DNA from: Oscillospiraceae bacterium
GTDB taxonomy: Bacteria; Bacillota_A; Clostridia; Oscillospirales; Oscillospiraceae
Assembly (NCBI GenBank): GCA_017939025.1
Contig: JAGBAI010000042.1
Coordinates: 62,001-126,000 of the forward strand
Length of the DNA: 64,000 nt
Direction of reading: 5' to 3'
This document shows, piece after piece, positions 16,325 to 25,174 of the stretch; position 1 is the stretch's first letter, and each line of letters opens with the position of its first letter. Below the pieces are notes generated by a model, which did not search any database, was not told where the DNA came from, and worked only from the letters and a program-made list of their open reading frames with translations. Both the position numbers and the translations under genes were made by a program.

Positions 16325-17359
16325 ATGAAAAATAACGGAAAAAAAGTTGTTACCTTCGGTGAAATCATGATGCGTCTGAACCCTCCGGGAAATCAGCGTT
16401 TCCGCCAGTGTGAGGGCTTTGAGTCCAGCTATGCCGGCGGTGAGGCCAATGTGGCCGTTTCCCTGGCCAATTACGGTATGCGGGCTTCCTTCGTCACCAA
16501 GGTTCCTTCCCATGAAATCGGACAGTGCGCGCTGGATGCTCTGCGCAAGTACGGCGTAGATACCGATGACTGCGCCCGGGGCGGCAGTCGTCTGGGTATC
16601 TATTTTGTGGAAAAAGGTGCTTCTCAACGTCCTTCCAAGGTGATCTATGATCGGGCTTACTCCGCCATTGCGCTGGCAGAGCCGGAGGATTTCGACTGGG
16701 ATTCTATTTTCGAGGGGGTAAGCTGGTTCCACTGGACTGGCATCACTCCCGCTCTGGGCGGCAAGCTGCCTCAGATTTGTCTGGAGGCATGCAAAGCTGC
16801 CAAGGAAAAAGGTATCACCATCTCCTGTGATCTGAACTTCCGGAAAAAGCTCTGGACCAGTGCCCGGGCTAACGAGGTCATGTCCCAGCTGATGCCCTAT
16901 GTGGATGTCTGCATCGCCAATGAAGAGGACGCTAAGGATGTTTTCGGCATCGAAGCGGAAAATACGGATATCAACGCCGGAAAGCTCGATCACCGGGGCT
17001 ATATTTCTGTGGCCCGTCAGTTGTCCGACCGCTTCGGTTTCAAAAAGGTGGCCATTACCCTCCGGGGCAGCATCTCCGCCAGCGACAATGACTGGGCTGC
17101 CATGCTCTACGAAAATGGCGAGGCCGTCTTCTCTCCCACCTACCGGATTCACATTGTGGACCGTGTAGGCGGCGGCGACAGTTTCGGCGGTGGTCTGATC
17201 TATTCCCAGCTGGTGGGCAAGACCAACCAGGATGCCATCAACTTTGCCGTGGCAGCCTCCTGTCTCAAGCATACCATTGAGCATGATTTCAATCTAGTCA
17301 GTGTTGCAGAAGTGGAATCCCTGGCTGGTGGCAATGCCTCTGGCCGTGTCCAGCGCTAA
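16325..17359 (+). CDS. kdgK: 2-keto-3-deoxygluconate kinase (PfkB family)
   Basis: This 344-residue ribokinase-fold enzyme has the N-terminal substrate motif GEIMMRLNPPG and YAGGEANVAVSLANYG. The C-terminal catalytic motif VGGGDSFGGGLIYS (residues ~280-293) contains the base aspartate. It phosphorylates KDG to KDPG for the aldolase just upstream, with 15 bp between them. The GEIMMRL opening is typical of KdgK rather than fructokinase. The pair argues that the locus ends in KDG. A hairpin follows the stop codon and precedes the third flavoprotein gene. Confidence 0.9.
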   Translation: MKNNGKKVVTFGEIMMRLNPPGNQRFRQCEGFESSYAGGEANVAVSLANYGMRASFVTKVPSHEIGQCALDALRKYGVDTDDCARGGSRLGIYFVEKGASQRPSKVIYDRAYSAIALAEPEDFDWDSIFEGVSWFHWTGITPALGGKLPQICLEACKAAKEKGITISCDLNFRKKLWTSARANEVMSQLMPYVDVCIANEEDAKDVFGIEAENTDINAGKLDHRGYISVARQLSDRFGFKKVAITLRGSISASDNDWAAMLYENGEAVFSPTYRIHIVDRVGGGDSFGGGLIYSQLVGKTNQDAINFAVAASCLKHTIEHDFNLVSVAEVESLAGGNASGRVQR

Positions 17360-17366
17360 GTCCATG

Positions 17367-17393
17367 AAAGCAGCCCCCTATGGGGGCTGCTTT
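17367..17393 (+). terminator. Hairpin between kdgK and flavoprotein gene
   Basis: A perfect 12-bp stem (17367-17378 with 17382-17393) has a 3-nt loop and ends in only TTT. It may attenuate transcription into the flavoprotein gene. It also covers the in-frame ATG at 17380, which argues against that codon as the true start. Confidence 0.55.
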
Positions 17394-17415
17394 AGACTCT
17401 GAAAAGGAAAAATGT

Positions 17416-19221
17416 ATGGAACCAAAACAGTATGTAACCAAAACTTATGATGTGGTGGTGATCGGCGGCGGTCTGTCCGGTGTCTGTGCCGCCATTGCCA
17501 GTGCCAGACATGGTGCCCGGACAGCGCTGATCCAAAACCGTCATGTGCTGGGCGGCAATGCCAGCTCCGAGATCCGGATGCACATCTGTGGTGCGGACTG
17601 CCACGGCCGTCATGACAATGCCCGGGAAACCGGCATTCTGGAGGAAATCCTGCTGACCAACCGGGAGATCAATCCCCAGCACTCTTTCTTTGTGCTGGAC
17701 ACAGTTCTCTGGGAAAAGGTTCACTATCAGGAAAATCTGGAACTGTTTCTGAACACCCATATTCTGGAAGTGGAAACTTCCGGCGATGCCATTACCGCCG
17801 TGTGCGGCCATCAATGGACCACCGAAAACAACTACAGATTCACCGGAACCATCTTTATGGACTGCACCGGTGACGGAGTCGTAGCTTACCGGGCCGGTGC
17901 CGATACCCGCCAGGGTCGGGAAGCATCTTGGGAATATGAGGAACCCCATGCGCCCGAAATGGCTGATACCCATACCATGGGCAATACCATCATGTTCATT
18001 GCCCGGGACACGGGGCATCCGGTGAAGTTTAAAAAACCCTTCTGGGCCTATACAGTTACCGACGAAGACCTCCGGGAACGGGGCCACAGTCATCTGGTTT
18101 CCCAGATGGAGCATTATGGCATCGATTCCGGTTTCTGGTGGCTGGAGCTGGGCGGTACCCAGGATGTGATCAAAGACGGGGAACACATCCGGGATGAGCT
18201 GCTGAAATATTTGTACGGCATCTGGGATCACATCAAAAACGGTGGTGACCATGGCGCGGAGAATTACGAACTGGAATGGGTTCAGTTCCTGCCAGGCAAG
18301 CGGGAAAGTCGGCGAATTCTGGGCGACTATATCCTGCGGGAGCAGGACGTTGCTGCCGGTACCCGGTTTGCCGATGCGGTGGCCTACGGCGGCTGGCCCA
18401 TGGATATTCACCCGCCGGAGGGCTTCTTCTACCAGGGACATCCTACGAATTTTATCCAACTGGATGATGTCTATACCATTCCCTATCGCTGCTACTATTC
18501 CCGGAATATATCCAATCTGATGATGGCAGGCCGGAATATCAGCGCCACGCACATGGCCTTCGGCTCTGTTCGGGTCATGGCCACCTGTGCTGTGGGTGGA
18601 CAGGCAGCGGGAACGGCAGCAGCTCTGGCTGTAAAATACAATTGCACCCCCAGGCAGGTGGGTCAGAACCACATCCGGGAGTTGCAGCAAACGCTGCTGC
18701 GGGATGACTGCTACATTCCCGGTATCTGCGGCGATGATGAACAGAACCTCGCCTTTGCCTGTAAAGTCTGTGCGTCTTCTTACCAGCCCGACTGGGAACC
18801 GGAGTTGGCGGTCAACGGTATTTCCCGGATCGAAGGCAGCCACAATAACGGCTGGCGTTCTGCACCTCTGAAAGATGGGGAACAGTGGCTGGAGCTGCAG
18901 CTGGAGAATTCCAGCCCCCTGTCTGATGTAGAAATCAAGTTCGACTCGGATTTGAACAATGAGATTATGATTTCCATATCCGAAACCACCCGGAATCTGC
19001 AGACGCCGGGTATTCCGAGAAAGCTGATCCGAAGTTACCGGCTGGAACTGTTCCATGGAGAAACGCAGGTTTACTGCACGGAGGAGCAGAACAATATCCA
19101 GCGTTTCTGCAGGCACAGCATTCCAGAGGAAATCCTGGCAGACCGTATCCGCATTACCTGCCTGTCCACCTGGGGAGAAGCCTATGCTACCATTTATGAG
19201 GTGCGGGCTTACGGAAGATAA
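17416..19221 (+). CDS. FAD-dependent oxidoreductase with C-terminal beta-sandwich domain, copy 3
   Basis: This 601-residue protein has the FAD fold (VVVIGGGLSGVCAAIAS near residue 14) and the family C-terminal motif NLMMAGRNISATHMAFGS. The flavoprotein part ends near residue 435. It is followed by ~150 residues beginning CASSYQPDWEPELAVNG and containing WLELQLENSSPLSDVEIKFD, which resembles an F5/8-type or galactose-binding-like sandwich. The other two flavoproteins lack this addition. The ATG at 17416 is chosen because a GAAAAGGAAA site precedes it and the ATG at 17380 lies in a hairpin. A sugar-binding role for the extra domain is inferred. Confidence 0.82.
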   Translation: MEPKQYVTKTYDVVVIGGGLSGVCAAIASARHGARTALIQNRHVLGGNASSEIRMHICGADCHGRHDNARETGILEEILLTNREINPQHSFFVLDTVLWEKVHYQENLELFLNTHILEVETSGDAITAVCGHQWTTENNYRFTGTIFMDCTGDGVVAYRAGADTRQGREASWEYEEPHAPEMADTHTMGNTIMFIARDTGHPVKFKKPFWAYTVTDEDLRERGHSHLVSQMEHYGIDSGFWWLELGGTQDVIKDGEHIRDELLKYLYGIWDHIKNGGDHGAENYELEWVQFLPGKRESRRILGDYILREQDVAAGTRFADAVAYGGWPMDIHPPEGFFYQGHPTNFIQLDDVYTIPYRCYYSRNISNLMMAGRNISATHMAFGSVRVMATCAVGGQAAGTAAALAVKYNCTPRQVGQNHIRELQQTLLRDDCYIPGICGDDEQNLAFACKVCASSYQPDWEPELAVNGISRIEGSHNNGWRSAPLKDGEQWLELQLENSSPLSDVEIKFDSDLNNEIMISISETTRNLQTPGIPRKLIRSYRLELFHGETQVYCTEEQNNIQRFCRHSIPEEILADRIRITCLSTWGEAYATIYEVRAYGR

Positions 19222-19252
19222 TTTTTCCAGAAAGCCGGGCGAACCGAATCCT

Positions 19253-19803
19253 ATGGACATCCACTCCGTCCAGGCTTTGCTTCGTACAAGGTCCATCTAC
19301 GGTATTCCCCTCCGGGTCACCTTCTATGCCCGTGTTTCTTCTGAAAGCGACGAGCAGCTGAATTCTCTGGGGAACCGGATCTCCTGCTACGAGGATCTGA
19401 TCAATCGTATCAGAAACTGGACGTTTGTACCCGGTTATATCGACGAAGGTCTGCCCGATATCTCCGCAAAAAAGAGTGAGAATTTCAACCGGATGATCGA
19501 AGACGCAGCAGAGGCCAAGTCCGATCTTGTCATTACCAAGGAAATTTCCCGATTTGCCCGTAATACGCTGGATTCCATCCAATATACCGTCTGCTGCTGA
19601 GTCACAGTGTTGGTGTTTTCTTCCGGAACGGCAACACCAACACCCTGGATAAAGATTCCGAATTGCACCTTTCCATACCGGCGAAAGCACCCAACACTAC
19701 TTTAAAAAACGCACTGGTCGCCCAGGATACACATTCAGGGACATGTATTCTGGACGACCTAAAAAATACGAACGTGGAATCCGCATTGCCATGGGTCATG
19801 TGT
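19253..19803 (+). pseudogene. Decayed serine recombinase
   Basis: Residues 1-115 match the catalytic N-terminal domain of large serine recombinases: VTFYARVSSESDEQLNSL contains the catalytic Ser, and SDLVITKEISRFARNTLDSI follows. The frame stops at about 19600. One base over, the typical next segment reads GVFFRNGNTNTLDKDSELHL and then degenerates, so the gene is frameshifted and lacks its DNA-binding part. A last open stretch to 19803 (RPGYTFRDMYSGRPKKYERG) is not recognised. It starts just after the third flavoprotein gene and marks the edge of the catabolic locus. Confidence 0.8.
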
Positions 19804-19832
19804 AGACCGTGCAACACATAGCTGGATTATCG

Positions 19833-20075
19833 TTAGGTAACCTCTAAAAACGCGTTTTTGATCATTGGGGTCAAAAGATTTGTCCAAACCGCAAGGTGTC
19901 CTCTTCCCTGACGCTGGTCTTTACGCAGCGTTACAGGGACTTGCCGGATGCGAAAACCTGTATCTGCAAAACGCCCAATCATTACTGTTGAGAATTCCAC
20001 GCCTGGGCATTGCACCCGGAGCGATGCCGCCGAAAGGCAGCTGGCATGGCAACAATATGGCCGGTTCCAATTGGA
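19833..20075 (-). pseudogene. Remnant of a GT2 lipid-linked glycosyltransferase
   Basis: On the minus strand, and in the same frame as the membrane protein gene that ends at 20076, the translation includes CPGVEFSTVMIGRFADTGF and RIRQVPVTLRKDQRQGRGHL. This resembles the C-terminal part of GtrB-like family 2 glycosyltransferases, whose usual form is roughly GMEFASEM...RIAEVPTTLSPDGRSRPPHL. The catalytic N-terminal half is missing. Assignment rests on these motifs only. The fragment abuts the recombinase remnant, which suggests a deletion scar. Confidence 0.5.
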
Positions 20076-21371
20076 TCACTTTCCCCACTGTTTCCCGGGC
20101 CGCAAATTGATCAGCATCGCCAGAAGTCCGGCCAACATGGTGCTTGCCAGAGCGCGGTAGGTAAAAAATGAATGCAGATAGGAATGGTTCGCAAGAATGC
20201 TGTAGCGAAGCAGAACGATGCTTCCCAGCAGCAGAATAAAAACCGTGCCCGGGCGCAGCGTTTTCCGAATGCGATACATACGGTAAATAGCAAAAAAGAG
20301 TATTGCGATGATAATCAGATTGAAAATAACCATCCGGTATTCCATGCGGCTGGTTCCCTCAAAAAGAACAGAGAGATTGGAAACCACCGCCGCCAGCATT
20401 CCCGGCATTTTCTGGACATTCCCCTCTGTAACGGCCCCGTTTACCCGCTGACCGACGGAGTTAAATGCCGAAAGAAAATGGTTTTCTCCCGTTGCCAGCG
20501 ACACGGCACCCCATTTGACAGCAAATGTGCCCAAATAGGCCAGTGCCCAGCAGATACCACAGCACAGGAGCATTCCCAGCACCTTTCGGGGGCTCTCCAA
20601 CCGGCATTCCCGGCTTCTGATGGCAACCACCAGAAGCAGCGGGATCAGGATGGTGATGGTTTCGGTGGTCAGAAAATCAAAAAACGCGGTTAATGTACCG
20701 GCTACGATGGCAAGCAGATTCAGATAAAAATCCCCCCGCCTTTCCAGCCGCAAAAATGCGGGGCACAGCCCGAAACAAATCAGAAAACAGGGCTGGTATT
20801 CCACACTCAGGCGCAGATTCCAGACCTGAACCCAAAAAAGGGAAAACAGCAGACACACACCCATATCCCAGTGGCCGCTGCGCAGCAAAATCCGCAATGT
20901 CCTCCACAGCAGCCAAACCAGACTGACCATACCCAGAATTCTGATGCCGTGGATATCCGTAAACAGGTGCAGAACCCGCAGGATTCCGGCCGTGCCATGC
21001 CAGTAACGGGTGTAATCCGTGTTGGCTTCACACCCCCGGGTCACGGACAGAAACAATCCCATGGACGGCCCGTATTCCATGCCGTCACAATAGCGGGTAT
21101 CCAGCGCGGAAACAAACGGATCACCGATACCCATATGCCAGCCGATGTTCAGCCACATCTGGTCTGCCAGATTGTCCGTGATATTCTGATGCTGCCCATC
21201 CTCAGAGAACACATAAGGCTTCTCATTGGAAAGATACACAGCACTGTCCATCATTTTCCCGGTGATGGCAGAATTCGGAACCGTGGCAAAGAGCACCAGC
21301 AGCAGATACAGCAGCAGGAGCAACGCCGTAAAAACCCCTATGTATATAAGATACCGAACTTTCCGTTTCAT
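20076..21371 (-). CDS. Polytopic membrane protein, possibly GT-C type glycosyltransferase
   Basis: This 431-residue protein has a first helix at residues 8-30, a ~110-residue extracytoplasmic loop rich in Trp, His and Asp (WLNIGWHMGIGDPFVSALD) and then about nine hydrophobic helices. One large loop followed by many helices fits GT-C glycosyltransferases and GtrC-like proteins. The adjacent GT2 remnant supports an envelope glucosylation pair. The start at 21371 is chosen because GGGAGGGAAGG precedes it. An upstream in-frame start would overlap the MscS gene end and has no site. Function is inferred only. Confidence 0.6.
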   Translation of the reverse strand: MKRKVRYLIYIGVFTALLLLLYLLLVLFATVPNSAITGKMMDSAVYLSNEKPYVFSEDGQHQNITDNLADQMWLNIGWHMGIGDPFVSALDTRYCDGMEYGPSMGLFLSVTRGCEANTDYTRYWHGTAGILRVLHLFTDIHGIRILGMVSLVWLLWRTLRILLRSGHWDMGVCLLFSLFWVQVWNLRLSVEYQPCFLICFGLCPAFLRLERRGDFYLNLLAIVAGTLTAFFDFLTTETITILIPLLLVVAIRSRECRLESPRKVLGMLLCCGICWALAYLGTFAVKWGAVSLATGENHFLSAFNSVGQRVNGAVTEGNVQKMPGMLAAVVSNLSVLFEGTSRMEYRMVIFNLIIIAILFFAIYRMYRIRKTLRPGTVFILLLGSIVLLRYSILANHSYLHSFFTYRALASTMLAGLLAMLINLRPGKQWGK

Positions 21372-21498
21372 GCCTTCCCTCCCATCTGTCCGTAGTATGA
21401 GAAACAGTATACCCGCTTCTGCGCATTTGTGCAATAGAATTGTGAAAAAACAGAAAAACCGGCACGGTTTCATCAGAAACCGTGCCGCAAAAAATTTA

Positions 21499-22425
21499 TC
21501 AGGACTGGGCCTGGTGCACCACCATCTGTTTGAAGGGGATCTCGATGCCGTGCCGGTCACACATCAGCTTCATTTCCCGGTTCAATGTCCGATAGCCCAG
21601 GAAGAAATTTTCCTCAGTCACGTCTGCAACGATGCGCAGTACCACACTGGACTCCCCCAGAGATTCCACACCCACATACCGGGGGCAGGTAAGGAACAGA
21701 TCACTGTATTTGGCGTGGAGCTTGGGCAGGGTCGCGGCAATCACCTTTTCCACATCCCGGATATCCGCGTCATAGGAAATACTCAGATCACACACCGCCA
21801 CGGAGCTGTTTCTGGAACGGTTCTGGACGTTGCGGATATCGGAGTTGTTCACGATCTTCTGATTTCCGCCTGCGTCCTCGATGCAGGTGGTGCGGACACC
21901 GATCTTTCTGACTGTGCCCCGGAAGCCATCCAGAACAATGATGTCGCCCACATGATACTGTCCCTCAAAAATGATGAAGATACCAGTGACTGCGTCCTCG
22001 ATCAGGCTCTGGGCGCCAAAGCCGATAATCAGGGATGCAATGCCCAGTGAGGCAAAAATGCCGGTCAGATTCACACCCAGAATGCTCAATGCCCAGACAC
22101 CGCCGACGATGAAGCCCAGGAATTTAGTCAGGCTGACAAACAGGCCAACCATGGAGCGGCTCCTGCGGTGCTTTTCCCCGGACCAGTTGAGCACGACGAT
22201 TATCAGGTCGCAGATCAGCCATACCAGCAGGATCACTGCTGCTGCGCAGATCAGATTGGCAGGGGTCAGCATACCGGTGCCGCCCACCAGGCCGCCAAAG
22301 GTATTCTGAAGCTGCGCGGAAACAGCCTCCTTGCCGGCATCATCCAGGAAGGGATTGATGGCAGGTACCAGAAGGAACGCCAGCAGCAACAGCATGACGA
22401 TCACTTGGATAAGTTTCTTTTTCAT
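21499..22425 (-). CDS. Small-conductance mechanosensitive channel (MscS family)
   Basis: This 308-residue protein has a membrane-targeting N-terminal helix, two further hydrophobic segments, and the pore helix region SLGIASLIIGFGAQSLIEDAVTG near residues 130-152. The beta domain then runs GDIIVLDGFRGTVRKIGVR. The C-terminal alpha/beta domain is complete. It would open under membrane tension to release solutes during osmotic downshock. A GGAGG site precedes the ATG. It is downstream of the proline-rich membrane protein gene in the same direction with an 85-bp gap, so linkage is uncertain. Confidence 0.92.
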   Translation of the reverse strand: MKKKLIQVIVMLLLLAFLLVPAINPFLDDAGKEAVSAQLQNTFGGLVGGTGMLTPANLICAAAVILLVWLICDLIIVVLNWSGEKHRRSRSMVGLFVSLTKFLGFIVGGVWALSILGVNLTGIFASLGIASLIIGFGAQSLIEDAVTGIFIIFEGQYHVGDIIVLDGFRGTVRKIGVRTTCIEDAGGNQKIVNNSDIRNVQNRSRNSSVAVCDLSISYDADIRDVEKVIAATLPKLHAKYSDLFLTCPRYVGVESLGESSVVLRIVADVTEENFFLGYRTLNREMKLMCDRHGIEIPFKQMVVHQAQS

Positions 22426-22510
22426 GGAATTCGCCTCCGTAAAAATAGGTCAAAGAATAAAAAGCGCGTTGCTTGAAATTGCAGCACGGCCAGTCAGGAT
22501 CAACGAAAAC

Positions 22511-23920
22511 CTAATTATACTCAATACTCTTCGTAGTATTCTGAGGGTAGGTATGCTCATCGATTCTATACCAGTGACCGCTGACTGCAACTGAAGCGTT
22601 CTTAATATATCCCTCCGGGACAGAAGTAGTGTATGGCTTACTCGTGTATTCAGAAAGCTTTCCAGGCACCGGTTCCAGCGGAAGTTCTTCCGCATTGGGA
22701 ATTTTACCAGAATCCATGTGACGATAAGGCGTTAACAGTGCTGTTAAATTCATTTTATCTATAACGGCAGTGCCGTCCTTCATGGCAACCTTTGCAGTAA
22801 CGGTAAAGGTATAAGTACCATCAGAATTAGCTTCGACACGCACATCCGCCGAACTCAGCTGTGGTGCAGCGATCACCGACTCTTTAGACGCAGTACCGGC
22901 AGAAGTATAGATTGTCACTGTGGTCGTTATCCTCTCGCCAAAATACATCACACCGTCAACAGAAATGGTCAGTGTACCATTTCTGTATTCCTCTTTAAAG
23001 TCACCGGTATACCTTTCGCCATTTTGGACGATCTGGACATCGTAATTTGCATCCGGGACGTTTATGAAAACAAAATCTTCTGTAAATCCAATGTCACCAT
23101 AAGTGAGATTGCCGCTGGCATAGCTTCCATAGGAGAGGCCTTTTATAGTAGTGAGTCCGGGATCAGGTTCGGGTGCGGGCACAGGCTCCGGAGTAGGCAC
23201 GACCTCCGGTGCCGGTTCGGGCACAGGGGCGGGGTTAGGGATGTAGACTTCCTCTTCCTCGGGATCAGGCCGGGGGGCAGGTCTTGGGCGGACGGTCACC
23301 GGGGGTTTTTCGTTGGGCGCGACTGTCTCCGCGGTGCTTTCCGTCGTGCTGTCAGTGTCCTCTCCGTCATTTTCCGGTTCGGAAACCGGCTCCTCCATAC
23401 CACCGGAGGAGTCTTCAGGCGGCTGGGCCGGTGCGGGAGGCTTCGGAACTTCCGGTGCCGGCTTCTCTCCGGGTGTGGTGAACCGGAACTGTCCCACCTC
23501 GTTCTGCTGGGAATCATAATATTTCAGCAGATAGGCGGTTCCACCGTTTAAATCCGACAGGGATATGGTCTGTTCCTCATTTTCCAGCGTTCCGTCCCGC
23601 AGAACGGTATCCGGTGCTTCCGGCGTGGAAAGGGTATATACCACACCCTGGGCATCATGATCATTATAGATATTAACGTTGATAACAGCGCTGTTTTCGC
23701 TGATCGCCAGAGGGGAAGACATCACATACAGAACTGACAACGCAACAGCCAGCAACCCGGCAGCAGCCGCCGCGGCAAGCAATTCCAGCCCGCTGACCAG
23801 CGCGGCAGAAATACCGATGCTTTTGGTCTTTATGGAATCCTCTGCGGGCCAATATTCATACTCCCCATCATGAAACTCCTGATGCTTAGGGTCACTGGGA
23901 TTTCTCTGAATAAAGTTCAC
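22511..23920 (-). CDS. Membrane-anchored Pro/Glu-rich extracellular protein
   Basis: This 469-residue protein has a ~35-residue cytosolic start and one long Ala/Leu-rich membrane helix (residues ~37-70). A fibronectin-like or Ig-like domain (VVYTLSTPEAPDTVLRDGTL) is followed by a low-complexity Pro/Glu/Thr linker around residues 160-255 with repeated PEPAP and PTPEP units. A C-terminal beta-rich domain follows. It looks like a surface protein whose linker spans the wall. The start is a GTG at 23920, supported by AGGGAGG eight bases upstream. No catalytic motif is visible. Confidence 0.7.
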   Translation of the reverse strand: MNFIQRNPSDPKHQEFHDGEYEYWPAEDSIKTKSIGISAALVSGLELLAAAAAAGLLAVALSVLYVMSSPLAISENSAVINVNIYNDHDAQGVVYTLSTPEAPDTVLRDGTLENEEQTISLSDLNGGTAYLLKYYDSQQNEVGQFRFTTPGEKPAPEVPKPPAPAQPPEDSSGGMEEPVSEPENDGEDTDSTTESTAETVAPNEKPPVTVRPRPAPRPDPEEEEVYIPNPAPVPEPAPEVVPTPEPVPAPEPDPGLTTIKGLSYGSYASGNLTYGDIGFTEDFVFINVPDANYDVQIVQNGERYTGDFKEEYRNGTLTISVDGVMYFGERITTTVTIYTSAGTASKESVIAAPQLSSADVRVEANSDGTYTFTVTAKVAMKDGTAVIDKMNLTALLTPYRHMDSGKIPNAEELPLEPVPGKLSEYTSKPYTTSVPEGYIKNASVAVSGHWYRIDEHTYPQNTTKSIEYN

Positions 23921-24061
23921 CTGGCTGCCTCCCTTCCGAATAACAAAGACATTCTATTATGAATAGCGAAAAAAAGCAAGAATAAACTCAAAAAAAGAAG
24001 CTCCCCGCCATATTTATCGTTGGGGCTCCTGGGCACAGTCCCGGCTGTAAGCCGGAGGATA

Positions 24062-24081
24062 AAAAGCTTAAAGAAGCTTTT
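24062..24081 (-). terminator. Terminator of the MATE-pepP-eutH operon
   Basis: AAAAGCTT (24062-24069) and AAGCTTTT (24074-24081) form an 8-bp stem with a 4-nt loop. On the minus strand it ends in a short T-run right after the eutH stop codon. The rest of 23921-24082 holds a second GC-rich inverted pair (CCGGCT/AGCCGG). Confidence 0.5.
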
Positions 24082-24082
24082 A

Positions 24083-25174
24083 TCAAGAAATAGTATTATT
24101 CTCAGCAAAAGGCGGCTTTCCTGTGGCCGCCAGCGCTATCACAATCCCTGCCAGTCCACCCACCAGTTTGGCGGTCAGCAGTGCGGCTGCCAGCTGGGGT
24201 TCGGTGCTGAGGGTGAAGCCCAGGTGGGCTGCGAAGGCGGACGCACCGCAAACCACAAACGCACCGATGACCACCTTGCCCCGGTTATCCATCCGGGGCA
24301 CCATGGCCAGCGCAGGCACCACGCTGACCACGCCGATCAGAATTCCCGTGGTACTGTCCTGATTCAGTCCTGTGTGTCTGCCAATCCAGTGGAAGGGGCG
24401 TTTCAACAGCAGCTGAAGCAGCTGCGCCAGGGGCATGCTGCCCAGCATCACAATGGCAATGGAGCATACCACCTCCATCGCTTCTTCCAGCGGGATCAGC
24501 CCCGGCAGGAGCGTTCTTCCGGTCATATACTGAATGGCACCTGCCATCAGACCGAAAACCGAAAGTTTCTGGATGCCTGCCGCAAATTTCCGGAAACCCC
24601 GGGTCATGCTTTCCGGCTGTTTCAGAAGTCCCGCAAACAGCCCCGCAGAAACCAGAAAGACCGGAAGACAATGCCAAAGCAGCACTTTCAGCGTCAACCC
24701 GCAAACCAGCCCGCCTGCCAGAATGCCAATGGGCATGGATGCCAGTCCCAGCAGAATGCCTTTGGTAAAGTAAGGACGATCCGCATCTTCCATGGTGCCC
24801 ATACCAACAGGTATGGTAAATACAAGCGTGCAGCCAAAAATGGCAGAAACGATGATACCGGCAAACCGCCCGATTTGTGGGTTTTCCGCCAGATCCATTG
24901 CCATCTGATAACCGCCCATGTCAATAGCCAGAATACTGCCGAACATACCCGGATCAAAGCCAAACACACGAAACAAAGGAACCACGATCTTCCCCAGTCC
25001 CGCCGACAGCAGAGGTGCCAGACAAATGATGCCTGCCATGGATAGGCCAATGCTGCCCAACAGCCGGAAGGCTTCCTCAAACCGGGCACCAAAGCCAAAG
25101 CGGTTTCCCAAAATGTGGTCAATACCGCCGATCAGAGCACCGAAGGCCATGCAGTACAAAATCGCTTCGTTCAT
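24083..25174 (-). CDS. eutH: EutH-like ethanolamine permease
   Basis: This 363-residue polytopic protein matches the EutH family from its start (MNEAILYCMAFGALIGGIDH) through FGFDPGMFGSILAIDMGGYQ to the late VVCGASAFAAHLGFTLS segment. It has about ten helices. EutH helps ethanolamine cross the membrane at low pH. No other eut gene or microcompartment gene is nearby. It overlaps the aminopeptidase gene by 4 bp. The last codons fall in a repeat-like string (AAATAGTAT on the plus strand), so the C-terminus may have been altered. A different amine substrate is possible. Confidence 0.82.
   Translation of the reverse strand: MNEAILYCMAFGALIGGIDHILGNRFGFGARFEEAFRLLGSIGLSMAGIICLAPLLSAGLGKIVVPLFRVFGFDPGMFGSILAIDMGGYQMAMDLAENPQIGRFAGIIVSAIFGCTLVFTIPVGMGTMEDADRPYFTKGILLGLASMPIGILAGGLVCGLTLKVLLWHCLPVFLVSAGLFAGLLKQPESMTRGFRKFAAGIQKLSVFGLMAGAIQYMTGRTLLPGLIPLEEAMEVVCSIAIVMLGSMPLAQLLQLLLKRPFHWIGRHTGLNQDSTTGILIGVVSVVPALAMVPRMDNRGKVVIGAFVVCGASAFAAHLGFTLSTEPQLAAALLTAKLVGGLAGIVIALAATGKPPFAENNTIS

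Noticed and set aside
15629..19296. Long minus-strand frames (551 and 634 codons) opposite eda-kdgK and the third flavoprotein
   Set aside because: They are shadows of well-supported genes, with no start signals or family motifs.
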